The notes below the pieces were generated by a model. The model saw nothing but the letters and a program-made list of their open reading frames with translations. It was not told where the DNA came from and did not search any database. Made by a program: the position numbers and the translations under genes. DNA of 64,000 nucleotides. Source: Megaustenia siamemsis. Lineage: Eukaryota > Mollusca > Gastropoda > Stylommatophora > Ariophantidae. Positions 34,502 to 47,400 of this stretch are shown here, piece after piece. The DNA lies in assembly GCA_032433765.1 (NCBI GenBank), contig JAVIAB010000041.1, positions 80,399,928 to 80,463,927 on the forward strand. Reading direction: 5' to 3'. Every line of letters starts with the position of its first letter. Position 1 is the stretch's first letter.

Positions 34502-34667
34502 CTGTGTCTACTGGCTCTCCAGCATCAGTGCAGCGATGTAAGTTCTCAGCCACATTGTGACGCCCTCCGGAGAGACCGTTGAGAAGTGCGGACAGGAATG
34601 AGGAGGCCAGAACAGACAGGAGTAGCAGTTGATGAGTTGATGTCGTAGAGCACGTTGACACCACAGT
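34502..34667 (-). CDS. Candidate upstream exon of the fucosyltransferase gene (membrane anchor)
   Basis: A unique island on the minus strand. One frame encodes STTSTHQLLLLSVLASSF, then LSALLNGLSGG and ENLHRCTDAGEPVDT, ending at a good donor (GACACAG|GTACAG). The hydrophobic LLLLSVLASSFLSALL would serve as the single-pass type II anchor expected of Golgi fucosyltransferases. The donor phase (1) fits the stem exon (G|AC). Against it: there is no ATG in this frame and a TAG lies just upstream, so another 5' exon and a weak acceptor (GATAGGTAG|ACT) must be assumed. A different frame here starts with ATG but stops before the donor. Confidence 0.35.
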
Positions 34668-34739
34668 CTACCTATCATCGCCATCTTTCTCAGATCTTCT
34701 CTACCTCGGCAAAATGATAGATTATTCATGTTTACCATG

Positions 34740-36775
34740 TGTAAATTGTTTATAGCTTCATGACTGTGTGTAAATTGTTTATAGTTTCATGACTGTGTGT
34801 AAATTGTTTATAGTTTCATGACTGTGTGTAAATTGTTTATAGTTTCATGACTGTGTGCAAATTGTTTATAGTTTCATGACTGTGTGTAAATTGTTTATAG
34901 CTTCATGACTGTGTGTAAATTGTTTATAGTTTCATGACTGTGTGTAAATTGTTTATAGTTTCATGACTGTGTGTAAATTGTTTATAGTTTCATGACTGTG
35001 TGCAAATTGTTTATAGTTTCATGACTGTGTGGAAATTTGTTTATAGTTTCATGACTGTGTGCAAATTGTTTATAGTTTCATGACTGTGTGGAAATTTGTT
35101 TATAGTTCATGACTGTGTGTAAATTGTTTATAGTTTCATTGCTGTGTGCAAATGGTTTATAGTTTCATGACTGTGTGTAAATTGTTTATAGTTTCATGAC
35201 TGTGTGTAAATTGTTTATAGTTTCATGACTGTGTGTAAATTGTTTATAGTTTCATGACTGTGTGTAAATTGTTTATAGTTTCATGACTGTGTGCAAATTG
35301 TTTATAGTTTCATGACTGTGTGGAAATTTGTTTATAGTTTCATGACTGTGTGTTAAATTGTTTATAGTTTCATTGCTGTGTGCAAATTGTTTATAGTTTC
35401 ATGACTGTGTGTAAATTATTTATAGTTTCATGACTGTGTGTAAATTGTTTATAGTTTCATGACTGTGTGTAAATTGTTTATAGTTTTATGACTGTGTGTA
35501 AATTGTTTATAGTTTTATTACTGTGTGTAAATTGTTTATAGTTTCATGGACTGTGTGTAAATTGTTTATAGTTTCATCATGACTCAGTGTAAATTGTTTA
35601 TAGTTTCATGACTGTGTGTAAATTGTTCATAGTTTCATTGTGGTGTATAAACTGTACATAGTTTCAATGTAGTGTGTAAATTGTTCATAGTTTTATTATA
35701 GTGCGTAAATTGTACAATAGTTTCAATGTAGTGTGTAAATTGTTCATAGTTTATTGTAGTGTGTAAATTGTACATAGTTTCATTGTAGTGTGTAAATTGT
35801 TCATAGTCTTATTTAAGTGTGTAAATTGTTGATAGTTTCATGTAGTGTGTAAAATGTACATAGTTTCATTGTAGTGTGTAAATTGTTCATAGTTTTTTGT
35901 AGTGTGTAAATTGTACATAGTTTCATTGTAGTGTGTAAATTGTCATAGTTTTATTTAAGTGTGTAAATTGTTGATAGTTTCATTGTAGTGTGTAAATTGT
36001 ACATCGCTTATGACGGTGTATAAATTGTGCATCAATTATGAGTGTGTAAAGCGTGAATAGTGTCATTACTGGATGTAAATTGTACATATGTTCGTGACTG
36101 TGTGTAAATTGGACTTAATTTCATGACCGTTGTAAATTATACAATGTGTTAACAGTTCATAGCTTCACCACCGTGGTTACATTGTACATTGTGTAAACTG
36201 TTCATAGCTTTACCACCGCGTGTACATTGTACATTGTGTAAACTGTACATAGCTTCATGACGTGTGTAAATTGTGCACAGCTTCATGACCGTGTGTACAT
36301 TGTACATTGTGTAAATTGTGCATAGCTTCATGACCGTGTGTACATTGTACATTGTGTAAACTGTACATAGCTTCATGACCGTGTGTACATAGTACATTCT
36401 GTAAATTATTCATAGCTTCACCACAGCGTGTACATTGTACATTGAGTAAATGTTGTGCATAGCTTCATGACCGTGTGTACATTGTACATTGTGTAAACTG
36501 TTCATAGCTTCGCCACCGCGTGTACATTGTACATTGTGAAAACTGTTCATAGCTTCACCACCGCGTGTACACTGTACATTGTGTAAACTGTTCATAGCTT
36601 CATGACCGTGTGCACACTGTACATTGTGTAAACTGTTCATAGCTTCATGACCGTGTGCACACTGTACATTGTGTAAACTGTTCATAGCTTCATGACCGTG
36701 TGTACATTGTCATAGCTTCATGACCGTATGTACACTGTACATTGTACAACATTTCATTGGTGTGTATAAATCATA
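34740..36775. repeat. 29-bp minisatellite grading into ~45-bp units
   Basis: 34740-35640 is a regular 29-bp unit (AAATTGTTTATAGTTTCATG + ACTGTGTGT). 35640-36120 is a diverged form (AAATTGTACATAG). 36130-36775 has longer units combining ACATTGTACATTGTGTAAAC with TTCATAGCTTCATGACCG. The shared TGTAAA...ATAG...TCATGAC core shows they are one evolving family. Confidence 0.94.
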
Positions 36776-36814
36776 TAATGCTTGCGGATCGTGTTTACCC
36801 AATTAGAACTGTCA

Positions 36815-38365
36815 ACTGTATAGTACAACAATTAACTGTATAGTACAACAATTAACTGTATAGTACAACAATTAACTGTATAGTACAACAATTAACTGTA
36901 TAGTACAACAATCAACTGTATAGTACAACAATCAACTGTATAGTACAACAATCAACTGTATAGTACAACAATCAACTGTATAGTACAACAATCAACTGTA
37001 TTGTACAACAATCTACTTTATAGCATAACAACCTACCGTATAGCATAACAACCTACTGTAAAGCATAACAACATGCTATATAGCACAACAACCTACTATA
37101 TAGCATAACAACATAACGTATAGCATAGCAACCTACTGTATAGCATAACAACCTACTGCATAGCACAACAACCTACCGTATAGCATAACCACTTACCGTA
37201 TAGCATAACAACCTATTATATAGCATAACAACCTACTATATAGCACAACAACCTCTACTATATAGCATTACAACCTACTGTATAGCATAACAACCTAATA
37301 TATAGCACAACAACCTACTGTATGGTACCACAACTTACCGTATAGCATAACAACCTACTGTATAGCACAACAACGAACTATATAGCATAACAACATACCG
37401 TATAGCATAATAACCTACTATATAGCATAACAACCTACCGTATAGCATAACAACCTACCGTAAAGGTAAAGTACGAGACTTGAACCGGCGTCTTAGCACG
37501 CGAGTTTACACCCATATGTGCTCGGCCGCCTATCCAGAAATGTTCGGAGATTTCTGTATAGTGTAGCCTCAAGCATCGAAACTCAGATGCGAAGCGACAT
37601 TCCTCACCTTCCCAGGATAATACCCTGGTACCCATTTCTGCCAACGGCTGGGTCGACCGTGGGGATAATTTTTTTTTAATTTCCAACCACGAGTACAATT
37701 CACACTGCTCCCAGCGGGAATTGAACACGGGTTGTCTGAACGTCGGTAGTCTAGTCGGGTGGTTTTCCCAACTAGGCTACCGAGGCCCCCAACCTACTGT
37801 ATAGCATAACAACCTACCGTATAGCATAACAACCTACTGTATAGCATAACAACCTACCGTATAGCATAACAACCTACCGTATAGTATAACAACCTACCAT
37901 ATAGCATAACAACCTACCGTATAGCATAACAACCTACCGTATAGCACAACAACCTACTGTATAGTATAACAACCTACTATATAGCACAACAACCTACTAT
38001 ATAGCACAACAACCTACTATATAGCACAACAACCTACTATATAGAATAACAACCTACTGTATAGCACAATAACCTACTATATAGCATAACAACCTACTGT
38101 ATATCACAACAACCTACTTATGGCAAACAACCTACCGTATAGCGCAACAACCTACTGTATACCACAACAACCTACTATATAGCACAACAACCTACTGTAT
38201 GGCACAACAAACCTACTATATAGCATACCAATCTACCGTATAGCACAACAACCTACCGCATAGTACAACAATCTACTGTATAGCACAACAATCTACTGTA
38301 TAGCACAACAACATACCGTATAGCACAACAATCTACTATATAGCACAACAATCTACTGTGTGGTA
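36815..38365. repeat. 20-bp minisatellite interrupted by a SINE
   Basis: Starts as CAACTGTATAGTACAACAAT every 20 bp (36815-37010), then TATAGCATAACAACCTACCG variants to 38365. Split at 37462-37790 by a SINE. Contains many short indels in the right half. Confidence 0.94.
37462..37790 (-). mobile_element. tRNA-derived SINE in the 20-bp minisatellite, minus strand
   Basis: On the minus strand it starts GGGGGCCTCGGTAGCCTAG, with box A-like TAGCCTAGTTGG and box B-like GTTCAATTCCC. A later core contains CGACCCAGCCG and AAATGGGTACC, then TCCTGGGAAGG. The 3' end is CTTTACCTTTAC. Target duplication AACCTAC(C/T)GTA at 37452-37462 and 37791-37801 comes from the minisatellite unit. Confidence 0.85.
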
Positions 38366-38715
38366 CAACCGCAAGAAATTTCCACAGCATGCAGCTAGAG
38401 TAATGTCACAAGAAACAGCAACAGCCGTGAGAGACTAGCAACTTGGGAAGTCAGTGAACATACAGAGAGATGTGAGAGAAGCATGGAAGCTGCATGCAGT
38501 TGTCCTTGCGATGGACGCTGGAGATGAGCTCCGCTGATTTGTTGCATGAGTTGTGACGTAGCTAGTGGGACAATGTCACTTGAGATTGATATCGTGGATC
38601 ATAGCAGATCAACACCGTGAGGTGGGGGGGGGGGGCGCTTGAAGGAGGAGTGACGAAATACATAACGATATGTGGTTGGAAGGGGACAGTCCAGGGATAC
38701 TGTTATGTCATTATG
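38366..38715. other. Unique island, nothing recognised
   Basis: Ordinary-composition sequence with a G13-14 run at about 38623-38636. Short open frames only; no domain, splice pair or mobile element that I can support. Confidence 0.45.
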
Positions 38716-39660
38716 AGCACTTTTATGTTGTTATATGTTACTGTAATCAATCTTGTGTTGTTATATGTTACTGTAATCAATCTTGTGTTGTTATATGTTA
38801 CTGTAATCAATCTTATGTTGTTATATGTTACTGTAATCAATCTTATGTTGTTATATGTGCTGTAATCAATCTGATGTTATATGACTCTGTAATCAATCTT
38901 ATGTTGTTATATGTTGCTGTAATCAATCTTATGCTGTTATATGTTTCTGTAATCAATCTTATGATGTTATGTGTTACTGTAATCAATCTTATGTTGTTAT
39001 ATGTTGCTGTAATCAATCTTATGTTGTTATGTTACTGTAATCAATCTTATGTTGTTATATGTTGCTGTAATCAATTTTATGTTGTTATATGTTACTGTAA
39101 TCAATCTTATGTTGTTATATGTTGCTGTAATCAATCTTATGTTGTTATATGTTACTGTAATCAATCTTATGTTGTTATATGTGCTGTAATCAATCTTATG
39201 TTGTTTATGTGAATGTAATCAATCTTATGTTGTTATATGTTGCTGTAATCAATCTTATGTTGTTATATGTTGCTGTAATCAATCTTATGTTGTTATATGT
39301 TACTGTAATCAATCTTATGTTGTTATATGTTGCTGTAATCAATCTTATGCTGTTATATGTTACTGTAATCAATCTTATGTTGTTATATGACGCTGTAATC
39401 AATCTTATGTTGTTATATGACGCAGTAATCAATCTTATGTTGTTATATGTTACTGTAATCAATCTTATGTTGTTATATGTTACTGTAATCAATCTGATGT
39501 TATATGACTCTGTAATCAATCTTACGTTGTTATAAGTTTCAGTAATCAATCTTATGTTGTTATATGTTACTGTAATCAATCTTATGTTTGTTATATGTTG
39601 CTGTAATCAATCTTATGTTGTTATATGTTACTGTAATCAAACTTATGTTGTTATATGTCA
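38716..39660. repeat. 30-bp minisatellite, about 31 copies
   Basis: Unit TGTAATCAATCTTATGTTGT plus TATATGTTAC; GTAATCAATC recurs at about 38743, 38773 and 38803. A few units have short deletions that change frame. Open frames across it are artefacts. Confidence 0.96.
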
Positions 39661-39930
39661 CATTCTCCACTTGAATGTATCTCTGATACAGCTTGGCCAG
39701 AAAGGATATTATCCGCCAAGGGGCACTATTGGGAAGTGAAGTAGCAGGGATTAGCACTCCTGTTCCCTTACCTTGACGCATTCAGTCAGCTGTGATTCAC
39801 TGATTGCTCTCAGTCAGTTGCGGCGGGGGGGGGGGGGGGAGGGAAAGTGGGTTCCCCTTCCTTTTCTCTTAATATATTTGTAGCCCTCTCCATGGACAAG
39901 ATAAGATAATGGGATAAGAAGACAGGTAGA
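39661..39930. other. Unique island with a G16 run and a good minus-strand splice donor
   Basis: Minus strand reads ...GAATGCGTCAAG|GTAAGGG, a near-perfect 5' splice site. It is preceded by a C-rich tract (C15-16 complementing G at about 39824-39839) that could act as a pyrimidine tract before an AG. An exon of about 14 codons is possible but unproven. See findings. Confidence 0.35.
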
Positions 39931-41760
39931 TAATGTCAATGAGGAGATGATGTCATTGAAGAGATGATGTCATTGAGGAGATGATGTCAATGAGGATATG
40001 ATGTCAATGTGGAGATGATGTCAATGTGGAGATGATGTCAATGAGGAGATGATGTCACTGAGGAGATGATGTCATAGAGCAGATGATGTCATTGAGGAGA
40101 TGATGTCATTGAGTAGATGATGTCAATGAGGAGATGATGTCAATGTGGAGATGATGTCAATGAGGAGATGATGTCATTGAGGAGATGATGTCAATCAGGA
40201 GATGATGTCATTGAGGAGATGATGCCAATGAGGAGATGATGTCAATGCAGAGATGATGTCAATGAGGAGATGATGTTAATGTGGAGATGATGTCAATGAG
40301 GAGAGGATGTTAATGAGGAGATGATGCCAATGAGGAGATGATGTCAATGTGGAGATGATGCCAATGAGGAGATGATGCCAATGAGGAGATGATGTCAATG
40401 CGGAGATGATGTCAATGAGGAGATGATGTCAATGAGGAGATGATGTTAATGTGGAGATGATGTCAATGAGGAGATGATGTCAATGCGGAGATGATGTCAA
40501 TGCGGAGATGATGTCAATGAGGAGATGATGTCAATGTGGAGATGATGTCAATGAGGAGATGATGTCAATGCGGAGATGATGTCAATGCGGAGATGATGTC
40601 AATGAGGAGATGATGTCAATGCGGAGATGATGTCAATGAGGAGATGATGTCAGTGAGGAGATAATGTTAATGCGGAGATGATGTCAATGAGGAGATGATG
40701 TCATTGATGAGATGATGCTAATGTGGAGATGATGTCAATGAAGAGATGATGTTAATGTGGAGATGATGTCAATTAGGAGATGATGTCAAAAAGGGAGATG
40801 ATGTCAATGAGGAGATGATGTCATTGAGGAGATGATGTCAATGAGGAGATGATGTCATTGATGAGATGATGCTAATGTGGAGATGATGTCAATGAGGAGA
40901 TGATGTTAATGTGGAGATGATGTCAATAAGGAGATAATGTCAATGTGGAGATGATGTTAATGTGGAGATGATGTCAATGAGGAGATGATGTTAATGAGGA
41001 GATGATGTTAATGTGGAGATGATGTCAATGAGGAGATGATGTCAGTGAGGAGATGATGTTAATATGGAGATGATGTCAATGCGGAGATGATGTCAATGAG
41101 GAGATGATGTCAATGTGGAGATGATGTCAATGAGGAGATGATGTCAATGAGGAGATGATATAAATGTGGAGATGATGTTAATGAGGAGAGGATGCTAATT
41201 TGGAGATGATGCTAATGTGGAGATGATGTCAATGAGAAGATGATGTCAATGAGGAGATGATGTTAATGTGGAGATGATGTCAATGAGGAGATGATGTCAA
41301 TGAGGAGATGATGTCAATGTGGAGATGATGTTAATGTGGAGATGGTGTCAATGAGGAGATGATGTCAATGAGGAGGTGATGTCAATGAGAAGATGATGTC
41401 AATGAGAAGATGATGTTAATGAGGAGATTATGTTAATGAGGAGAGGATGCTAATGTGGAGATGATGTCAATGAGAAGATGATGTCAATGAGGAGGTGATG
41501 TCAATGAGAAGATGCTGTCAATGAGGAGATGATGTCAATGAGAAGATGATGTCAATGAGAAGATGATGTTAATGTGGAGATGATATCAATGAGGAGGTGA
41601 TGTCAGTGAGGAGGTGATGTCAATGAGGAGATGATGTCAATGAGGAGATGATGACATGAAGATGATGGCAATGAGGAGATGATGTCAATGAGGATATGAT
41701 GACATGAAGCTGATGGCAATGAGGAGATGATGTCAATGAGGAGATAATGACATTGAGATG
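39931..41760. repeat. 17-bp minisatellite, about 107 copies
   Basis: ATGATGTCAATGAGGAG recurs every 17 bp (for example 39964, 39981, 39998) with GTGG, GCGG and TTAAT variants. Uninterrupted. Confidence 0.96.
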
Positions 41761-43560
41761 ATGGCAAGGAGATGATGACATGGAGATGATGATAACGAGG
41801 AGATAATGAAAATGATGAGATTACAAAGATGGGATGACAATGAGGAGAACACAGTAAAGGGATTACAATGACGAGAAGACAATGGAGTTATGAAAAGGAG
41901 GAGATAATAATGAAAAGAAAACAATGAAGAGATGACAATAGTAAATAACAATAGGGAAATGACAATGGGGAGATGACATTGAGGAGATGACATTGAGGAG
42001 ATGACATTGAGGAGATGACAATGGGGAAATGACATTGAGGAGATTAAATTGAGAAATGACAATGGGGAGAAGACAATGAGGAGATGACAAGGGGGAGATG
42101 ACATTGAGGAGATGACAATGGGGAGTTGATAATGGGGAGATGACATTGAGGAGATGACAGTGGGAAGATAATAATGAGGAGATGAAATCGGGAAATGACA
42201 ATTAGGAGATGGCAATGGGGAGATGACAGTGATGAGATAATAACAGGGAGATGATAATGGGGAGATGACATGAGGAGATGGGCAGATGATGGGGAGATGA
42301 CATGAGGAGATGATAATGAGGAGATGACGGGAAATGACATAATGGGGAGATGACATTGAGGAGCAATGAGGAGATGACAATGAGGAGATGACAGATGACA
42401 ATGGGGAGATGGAGGAGATGACAATGAGGAGATTGATTACAATGAGATGACATTGAGGATGATGACATTGACAGATGATAGATGTGAGGAGATGACATTG
42501 AGGAGATGATAATGAGGAGATGACAATGAAGAGATGGAAATGGGGAGAGATGACAATGGGAGGAGATGACAATGGGGAGATGTGACATGACAAGGAGATG
42601 ACATTGAGGAGATGAATGAGGAGATGACATTGAGGAGATGACATGACAGGATGATGACAATGAGGAGATGACACATGAGGAGATGACATGAGATGATATG
42701 ACAGGGATGACAGATAATGGAGATGAGATGACATGGAGGAGATGACAGATGATAATGGGGAGATGACATTGAGGAGATGATAATGAGGAGATGACAATGA
42801 AGAGATGGAAATGGGGAAATGACAATGAGAAGATTATAATGGGGAGATGACATTGAGGAGACAATGAGGAGATGACAATGAGGAGATGACAATGGGGAGA
42901 TGACAATGGGGAGATGACATGACAATGAGGAGATGACATTACAATGGGGAGATAATAATGGGGATATGACATTGAGGAGAGATGATGGCAATGGGGAGAT
43001 GACAGTGAGGAGACGACAATGAGGAGATGGCAATGGGGAGATGACAGTGAGGAGATGACAGATGACATGATAATGAGGAGATGACAATGATGGGGAAATG
43101 ACAATGAGAAGATTATAATGGGGAGATGACATGAGGAGATGACAATGAGGAGATGATAATGAGGAGATGACATTGAGGAGATGACAACGGGGAGATAATA
43201 ATGGGGAGATTACATTGAAGAGATGACAATGAGGAGATGACAGTGAGGAGATCACAATGGGGAGATAATAATGGGGATATGACATTGAGGAGATGACAAT
43301 GAGGAGATTACATTGAGGAGATGGTAATGGAGAAATGACATTGAGGAGATGACAATGGGGAGATGATAATGAGGAGATGACATTGAGGAGATGACAATGG
43401 GGAGATGCCATTGAGGAGATGACAATGAGGAGATGACAATGGGGAGATGACATTGAGGAGATGACTATGGGGAGATGACAATGAGGAGATGACAATGAGG
43501 AGACGACATATAGGAGATGACAATGGGGAGATAATAATGAGGAGATGACAATGAGGAGAC
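41761..43560. repeat. 14-bp minisatellite related to the 17-bp array
   Basis: ATGACAATGAGGAG / ATGACATTGAGGAG / ATGACAATGGGGAG units. This is the 17-bp unit minus 3 bp, and both forms mix at 41640-41770. Frames on the minus strand give His/Leu/Ser-rich repeats and are not genes. Confidence 0.95.
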
Positions 43561-43740
43561 GACATCGAGGAGCTCAGATAGTCTGACAAGATAGCGGCTA
43601 TTGATCCAGAGTTAAGGAGAGCCCAGGCAGGTACTAATGTTGTGTTGATGACCTCTGCTCCAGCTGGGGTTGACGGCTGATGATGTTGATACGAGCAACA
43701 GTGAGATACTGAGTGTGTCTTTGATTGCGGTTGTGTGCTT
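43561..43740. other. Unique island between two arrays
   Basis: 180 bp of non-repetitive sequence with a consensus-like plus-strand donor (CCCAGGCAG|GTACTAAT). All plus frames contain stops just upstream, so it is not a plus-strand coding exon. A minus-strand frame is open (TLVPAWALLNSGSIAAILSD), but no family or splice pair is recognised. Confidence 0.35.
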
Positions 43741-46620
43741 GTAGTCAGCCCGTTGTGGTCAACTCGTTGTGGTCTAGCCGCTGTGTTCAACCCGTTATGT
43801 TCTAGCCATTGTGGTCTAGCCGTTGTGGCCAACCCGTTATGGTCTAGCCGTTGTGGTCAACCCGTTATGGTCTAGCCGTTGTGGTCTAGCCGTTGTGGTC
43901 AACCCGTTATGGTCTAGCCGTTGTGGTCTAGCCGTTGTGGTCAACCCGTTATGTTCTAGCCGTTGTGGTCAACCCGTTATGGTCTAGCCGTTGTGGTCTA
44001 GCCGTTGTGGTCAACCCGTTATGTTCTAGCCGTTGTGGTCTAGCCGTTGTGGCCAACCCGTTATGGTCTAGCCGTTGTGGTCAACCCGTTATGGTCTAGC
44101 CGTTGTGGTCAACCCGTTGTGGTCAAGCCGTTGTGGTCAGACCGCTGTGCTGAAAACGTTGTGATCAACCCGTTGTGATCTAGCCGTTGTGGTCTAGCCG
44201 TTGTGGTCTAACCGTTGTGGTCAATCCGTTGTGATCAAGCCGTTGTGATCAAGCCCTAGTGATCAGGCAGTTGTGATCAGGCCGTTGTGGTCAACCCGTT
44301 GTGATCAGGCCGTTGTGATCAACCCGTTGTGATCAGGCCGTTGTGGTCAACCCGTTGTGATCAAGCCGTTGTGGTCAATCCGTTGTGATCAGGCAGTTGT
44401 GATCAGGCCGTTGTGATCAGGCCATTGTGGTCAACCCGTTGTGATCAAGCCGTTGTGGTCAATCCGTTGTGATCAATCGGTTGTGGTCAACCCGTTGTGA
44501 TCAGGCCGTTGTGGTCAACCCGTTGTGATCAGGCCGTTGTGGTCAACCCGTTGTGGTCAAGCCGTTGTGGTCAAGCTGTTGTGGTCAATCCGTTGTGGTC
44601 AATCCGTTGTGATCAATCGGTTGTGGTCAACCCGTTGTGATCAGGCCGTTGTGGTCAACCCGTTGTGATCAGGCCGTTGTGATCAAACCGTTGTGGTCAA
44701 GCCGTTGTGGTCAATCCGTTGTGATCAGGCAGTTGTGATCAGGCCGTTGTGGTCAATCCGTTGTGATCAATCGGTTGTGGTCAACCCGTTGTGTTCAGGC
44801 AGTTGTGATCAGGCCGTTGTGGTCAATCCGTTGTGATCAATCGGTTGTGGTCAATCCGTTGTGATCAGGCCGTTGTGATCAGGCCGTTGTGGTCAATCCG
44901 TTGTGATCAGGCAGTTGTGATCAGGCCGTTGTGGTCAATCCGTTGTGATCAGGCAGTTGTGATCAGGCCGTTGTGGTCAATCCGTTGTGGTCAATCGGTT
45001 GTGGTCAATCCGTTGTGGTCAATCCGTTGTGATCAATCGGTTGTGGTCAATCCGTTGTGGTCAATCCGTTGTGATCAATCGGTTGTAGTCAATCCGTTGT
45101 GATCAATCGGTTGTGATCAATCCGTTGTGATCAATCGGATGTGGTCAATCCGTTGTGATCAATCCGTTGTGATCAATCCGTTGTGATCAATCGGTTGTGA
45201 TCAATCGGTTGTGGTCAATCCGTTGTGATCAATCGGTTGTGGTCAATCCGTTGTGATCAATCCGTTGTGATCAATCCGTTGTGATCAATCCGTTGTGATC
45301 AATCGGTTGTGGTCAATCCGTTGTGATCAATCCGTTGTGATCAATCGGTTGTGGTCAATCCGTTGTGATCAATCGGTTGTGGTCAATCCGTTGTGGTCAA
45401 ACCCGTTGTGATCAATCGGTTGTGGTCAATCCGTTGTCATCAGGCCGTTGTGGTCAACCCGTTGTGATCAATCGGTTGTGGTCAATCCGTTGTGATCAGG
45501 CCGTTGTGGTCAATCCGTTGTGATCAATCGGTTGTGGTCAATCCGTTGTGATCAGGCCGTTGTGGTCAATCCGTTGTGATCAATCGGTTGTGGTCAACCC
45601 GTTGTGTTCAGGCCGTTGTGGTCAACAATGGTGATCAAGCCGTTGTGGTCAAGCTGTTGTGGTCGATCCGGTGTGATCAATCCGTTGTGGTCAATCTGTT
45701 GTGATCAGGCCACTGTGGTCAATCCGTTGTGATCAAGCCGTTGTGATCAGGCCGTTGTGGCCAACCCGTTGTGGTCAAGCCGTTGTGGTCTACCCGTCGT
45801 GGTCAACCCGTCTTGGTCAACTCGTCGCGGTAAAGCCGTTGTGGTCAACCCTTTGTGGTCAAGCCGTTGTGTTCTAGCCGTTGTGGTCAGTCCGTTGTGA
45901 TCAATCGGTTGTGGTCAACCCGTTGTGTTCAGGCCGTTGTGGTCAACAATGGTGATCAAGCCGTTGTGGTCAAGCTGTTGTGGTCAATCCGGTGTGATCA
46001 ATCCGTTGTGGTCAATCTGTTGTGATCAGGCCACTGTGGTCAATCCGTTGTGATCAAGCCGTTGTGATCAGGCCGTTGTGGTCAACCCGTTGTGGTCAAG
46101 CCGTTGTGGTCTACCCGTCGTGGTCAAACCGTCTTGGTCAACTCGTCGCGGTCAAGCCGTTGTGGTCAACCCTTTGTGGTCAAGCCGTTGTGTTCTAGCC
46201 GTTGTGGTCAACCCCTTGTAATCTAGCCGTTGTGGTCAAGAAGATGAGATCTAGCCGTTTTGGTCAAGCCGTTGTGGTCAATCCGTTGTGGTCAACCGTT
46301 GTGGTCAAACCCTTGTGATCTAGCCGTTGTGGTCAAGCCGATGTGATATAGCCGTTATGGTCAAGCCATTGTGGTCAATCCGTTGTGATCAGGCCGTTGT
46401 GGTCCATCCGTTGTGATTAATCCGTTGTGGTCAAGCCGTTGTGGTTAACCCGTTGTTGTCAAGCCGTTGTGGTCAACCCGTTGTGGTCAACCCGTTGTGG
46501 TCAACCCATTGTGGTCAACCCATTGTTGTTAGCCCGTTGTGGTCAACCCGTTGTGGTCAACCCGTTGTGATCAACCCGTTGTGGTCTAGCCGTTGTGGTC
46601 AACCCGTTGTGGTCAACCCT
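43741..46620. repeat. 15-bp minisatellite, about 190 copies
   Basis: CCGTTGTGGTCAACC, CCGTTGTGATCAGGC, CGGTTGTGGTCAATC and similar, many with TGATCA. A block marked by GTGGTCAACAATGGTGATC occurs at about 45601-45880 and again 321 bp later, a local higher-order duplication. Confidence 0.96.
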
Positions 46621-47400
46621 TTGGACCAAATTCAAAGAAAGGTGTTTGTTTTCTCGCCGACCACGAAAAAGATGGATTGATGGATTATTAGATACATTAG
46701 GAAACATAACAGCAGGAGAGGCCAACAAAAGAGCAAAAGATGGATTGATAGAATATTAGAGACACTAGGAAACATAACAGCAGGAGGGCCAACAGAAGAG
46801 CAAACGATGGATTGATAGAATATTAGAAAGACTAGGAAACATAACAGCAGGAGAGGCCAACAGAAGAACAAAAGATGGATTGATGAAATATTAGAAACAC
46901 TAGGAAACATAACAGCAGGAGAGGCCAACAGAAGAGCAAAAGATGGATTGATTGAATATTAGAAACACTAGGAAACATAACAGCAGGAGAGGCCAACGAA
47001 AGAGCAAAAGATGGATTGATGGAATATTAGAAACACTAGGAAACATAACAGCAGGAGAGGCCAACAAAAGAGCAAACGATGGATTGATGGAATATTAGAA
47101 ACACTAGGAAACATAACAGCAGGAGAGGACAACAGAAGAGCAAAAGATGGATTGATAGAATATTAGAAACACTAGGAAACATAACAGCAGGAGAGGCCAA
47201 CAAAAGAGCAAAAGATGGATTGATGGAATATTAGAAACACTAGGAAACATAACAGCAGGAGAGGCCAACAGAAGAACAAAAGATGGATTGATTGAATATT
47301 AGAAACACTAGGAAACATAACAGCAGGAGAGGTCAACAGAAGAGCAAAATACCGGAAACTATATCTCCCCTCGACAATGAAAGGTATATGAGGAATGCAA
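46621..47400 (+). mobile_element. LINE-G C-terminal fragment containing a 68-bp minisatellite grown from it
   Basis: The plus strand starts RRPRKRWIDGLLDTLGNITA, then GEANKRAKD, a LINE polyprotein C-terminus. The 68-bp stretch from GATGGATTGA to GAGCAAAA is then repeated (GATGGATTGA at 46671, 46739, 46806, 46874, 46942, 47010) about ten times to 47350. After that the LINE frame appears to continue as RRAKYRKLYLPSTMKGI. No RT remains. Confidence 0.75.

Noticed and set aside
34508..34738. ATG-initiated minus frame with MAMIGRLW ... MWLRTYIAALMLESQ as the true first exon of the fucosyltransferase
   Set aside because: It hits a TAG before the only good donor, so it cannot join the stem exon. The overlapping anchor-like frame is preferred, with low confidence.
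36815..38365. CRISPR-like or replication-origin iteron array of 20-bp units
   Set aside because: Contiguous degenerate minisatellite split by a SINE; no spacer structure and no initiator gene.
38617..39781. Hydrophobic VINLMLLYV-type repeated frames that resemble membrane helices
   Set aside because: Translation of a 30-bp AT-rich array; frame is broken by short indels between units.
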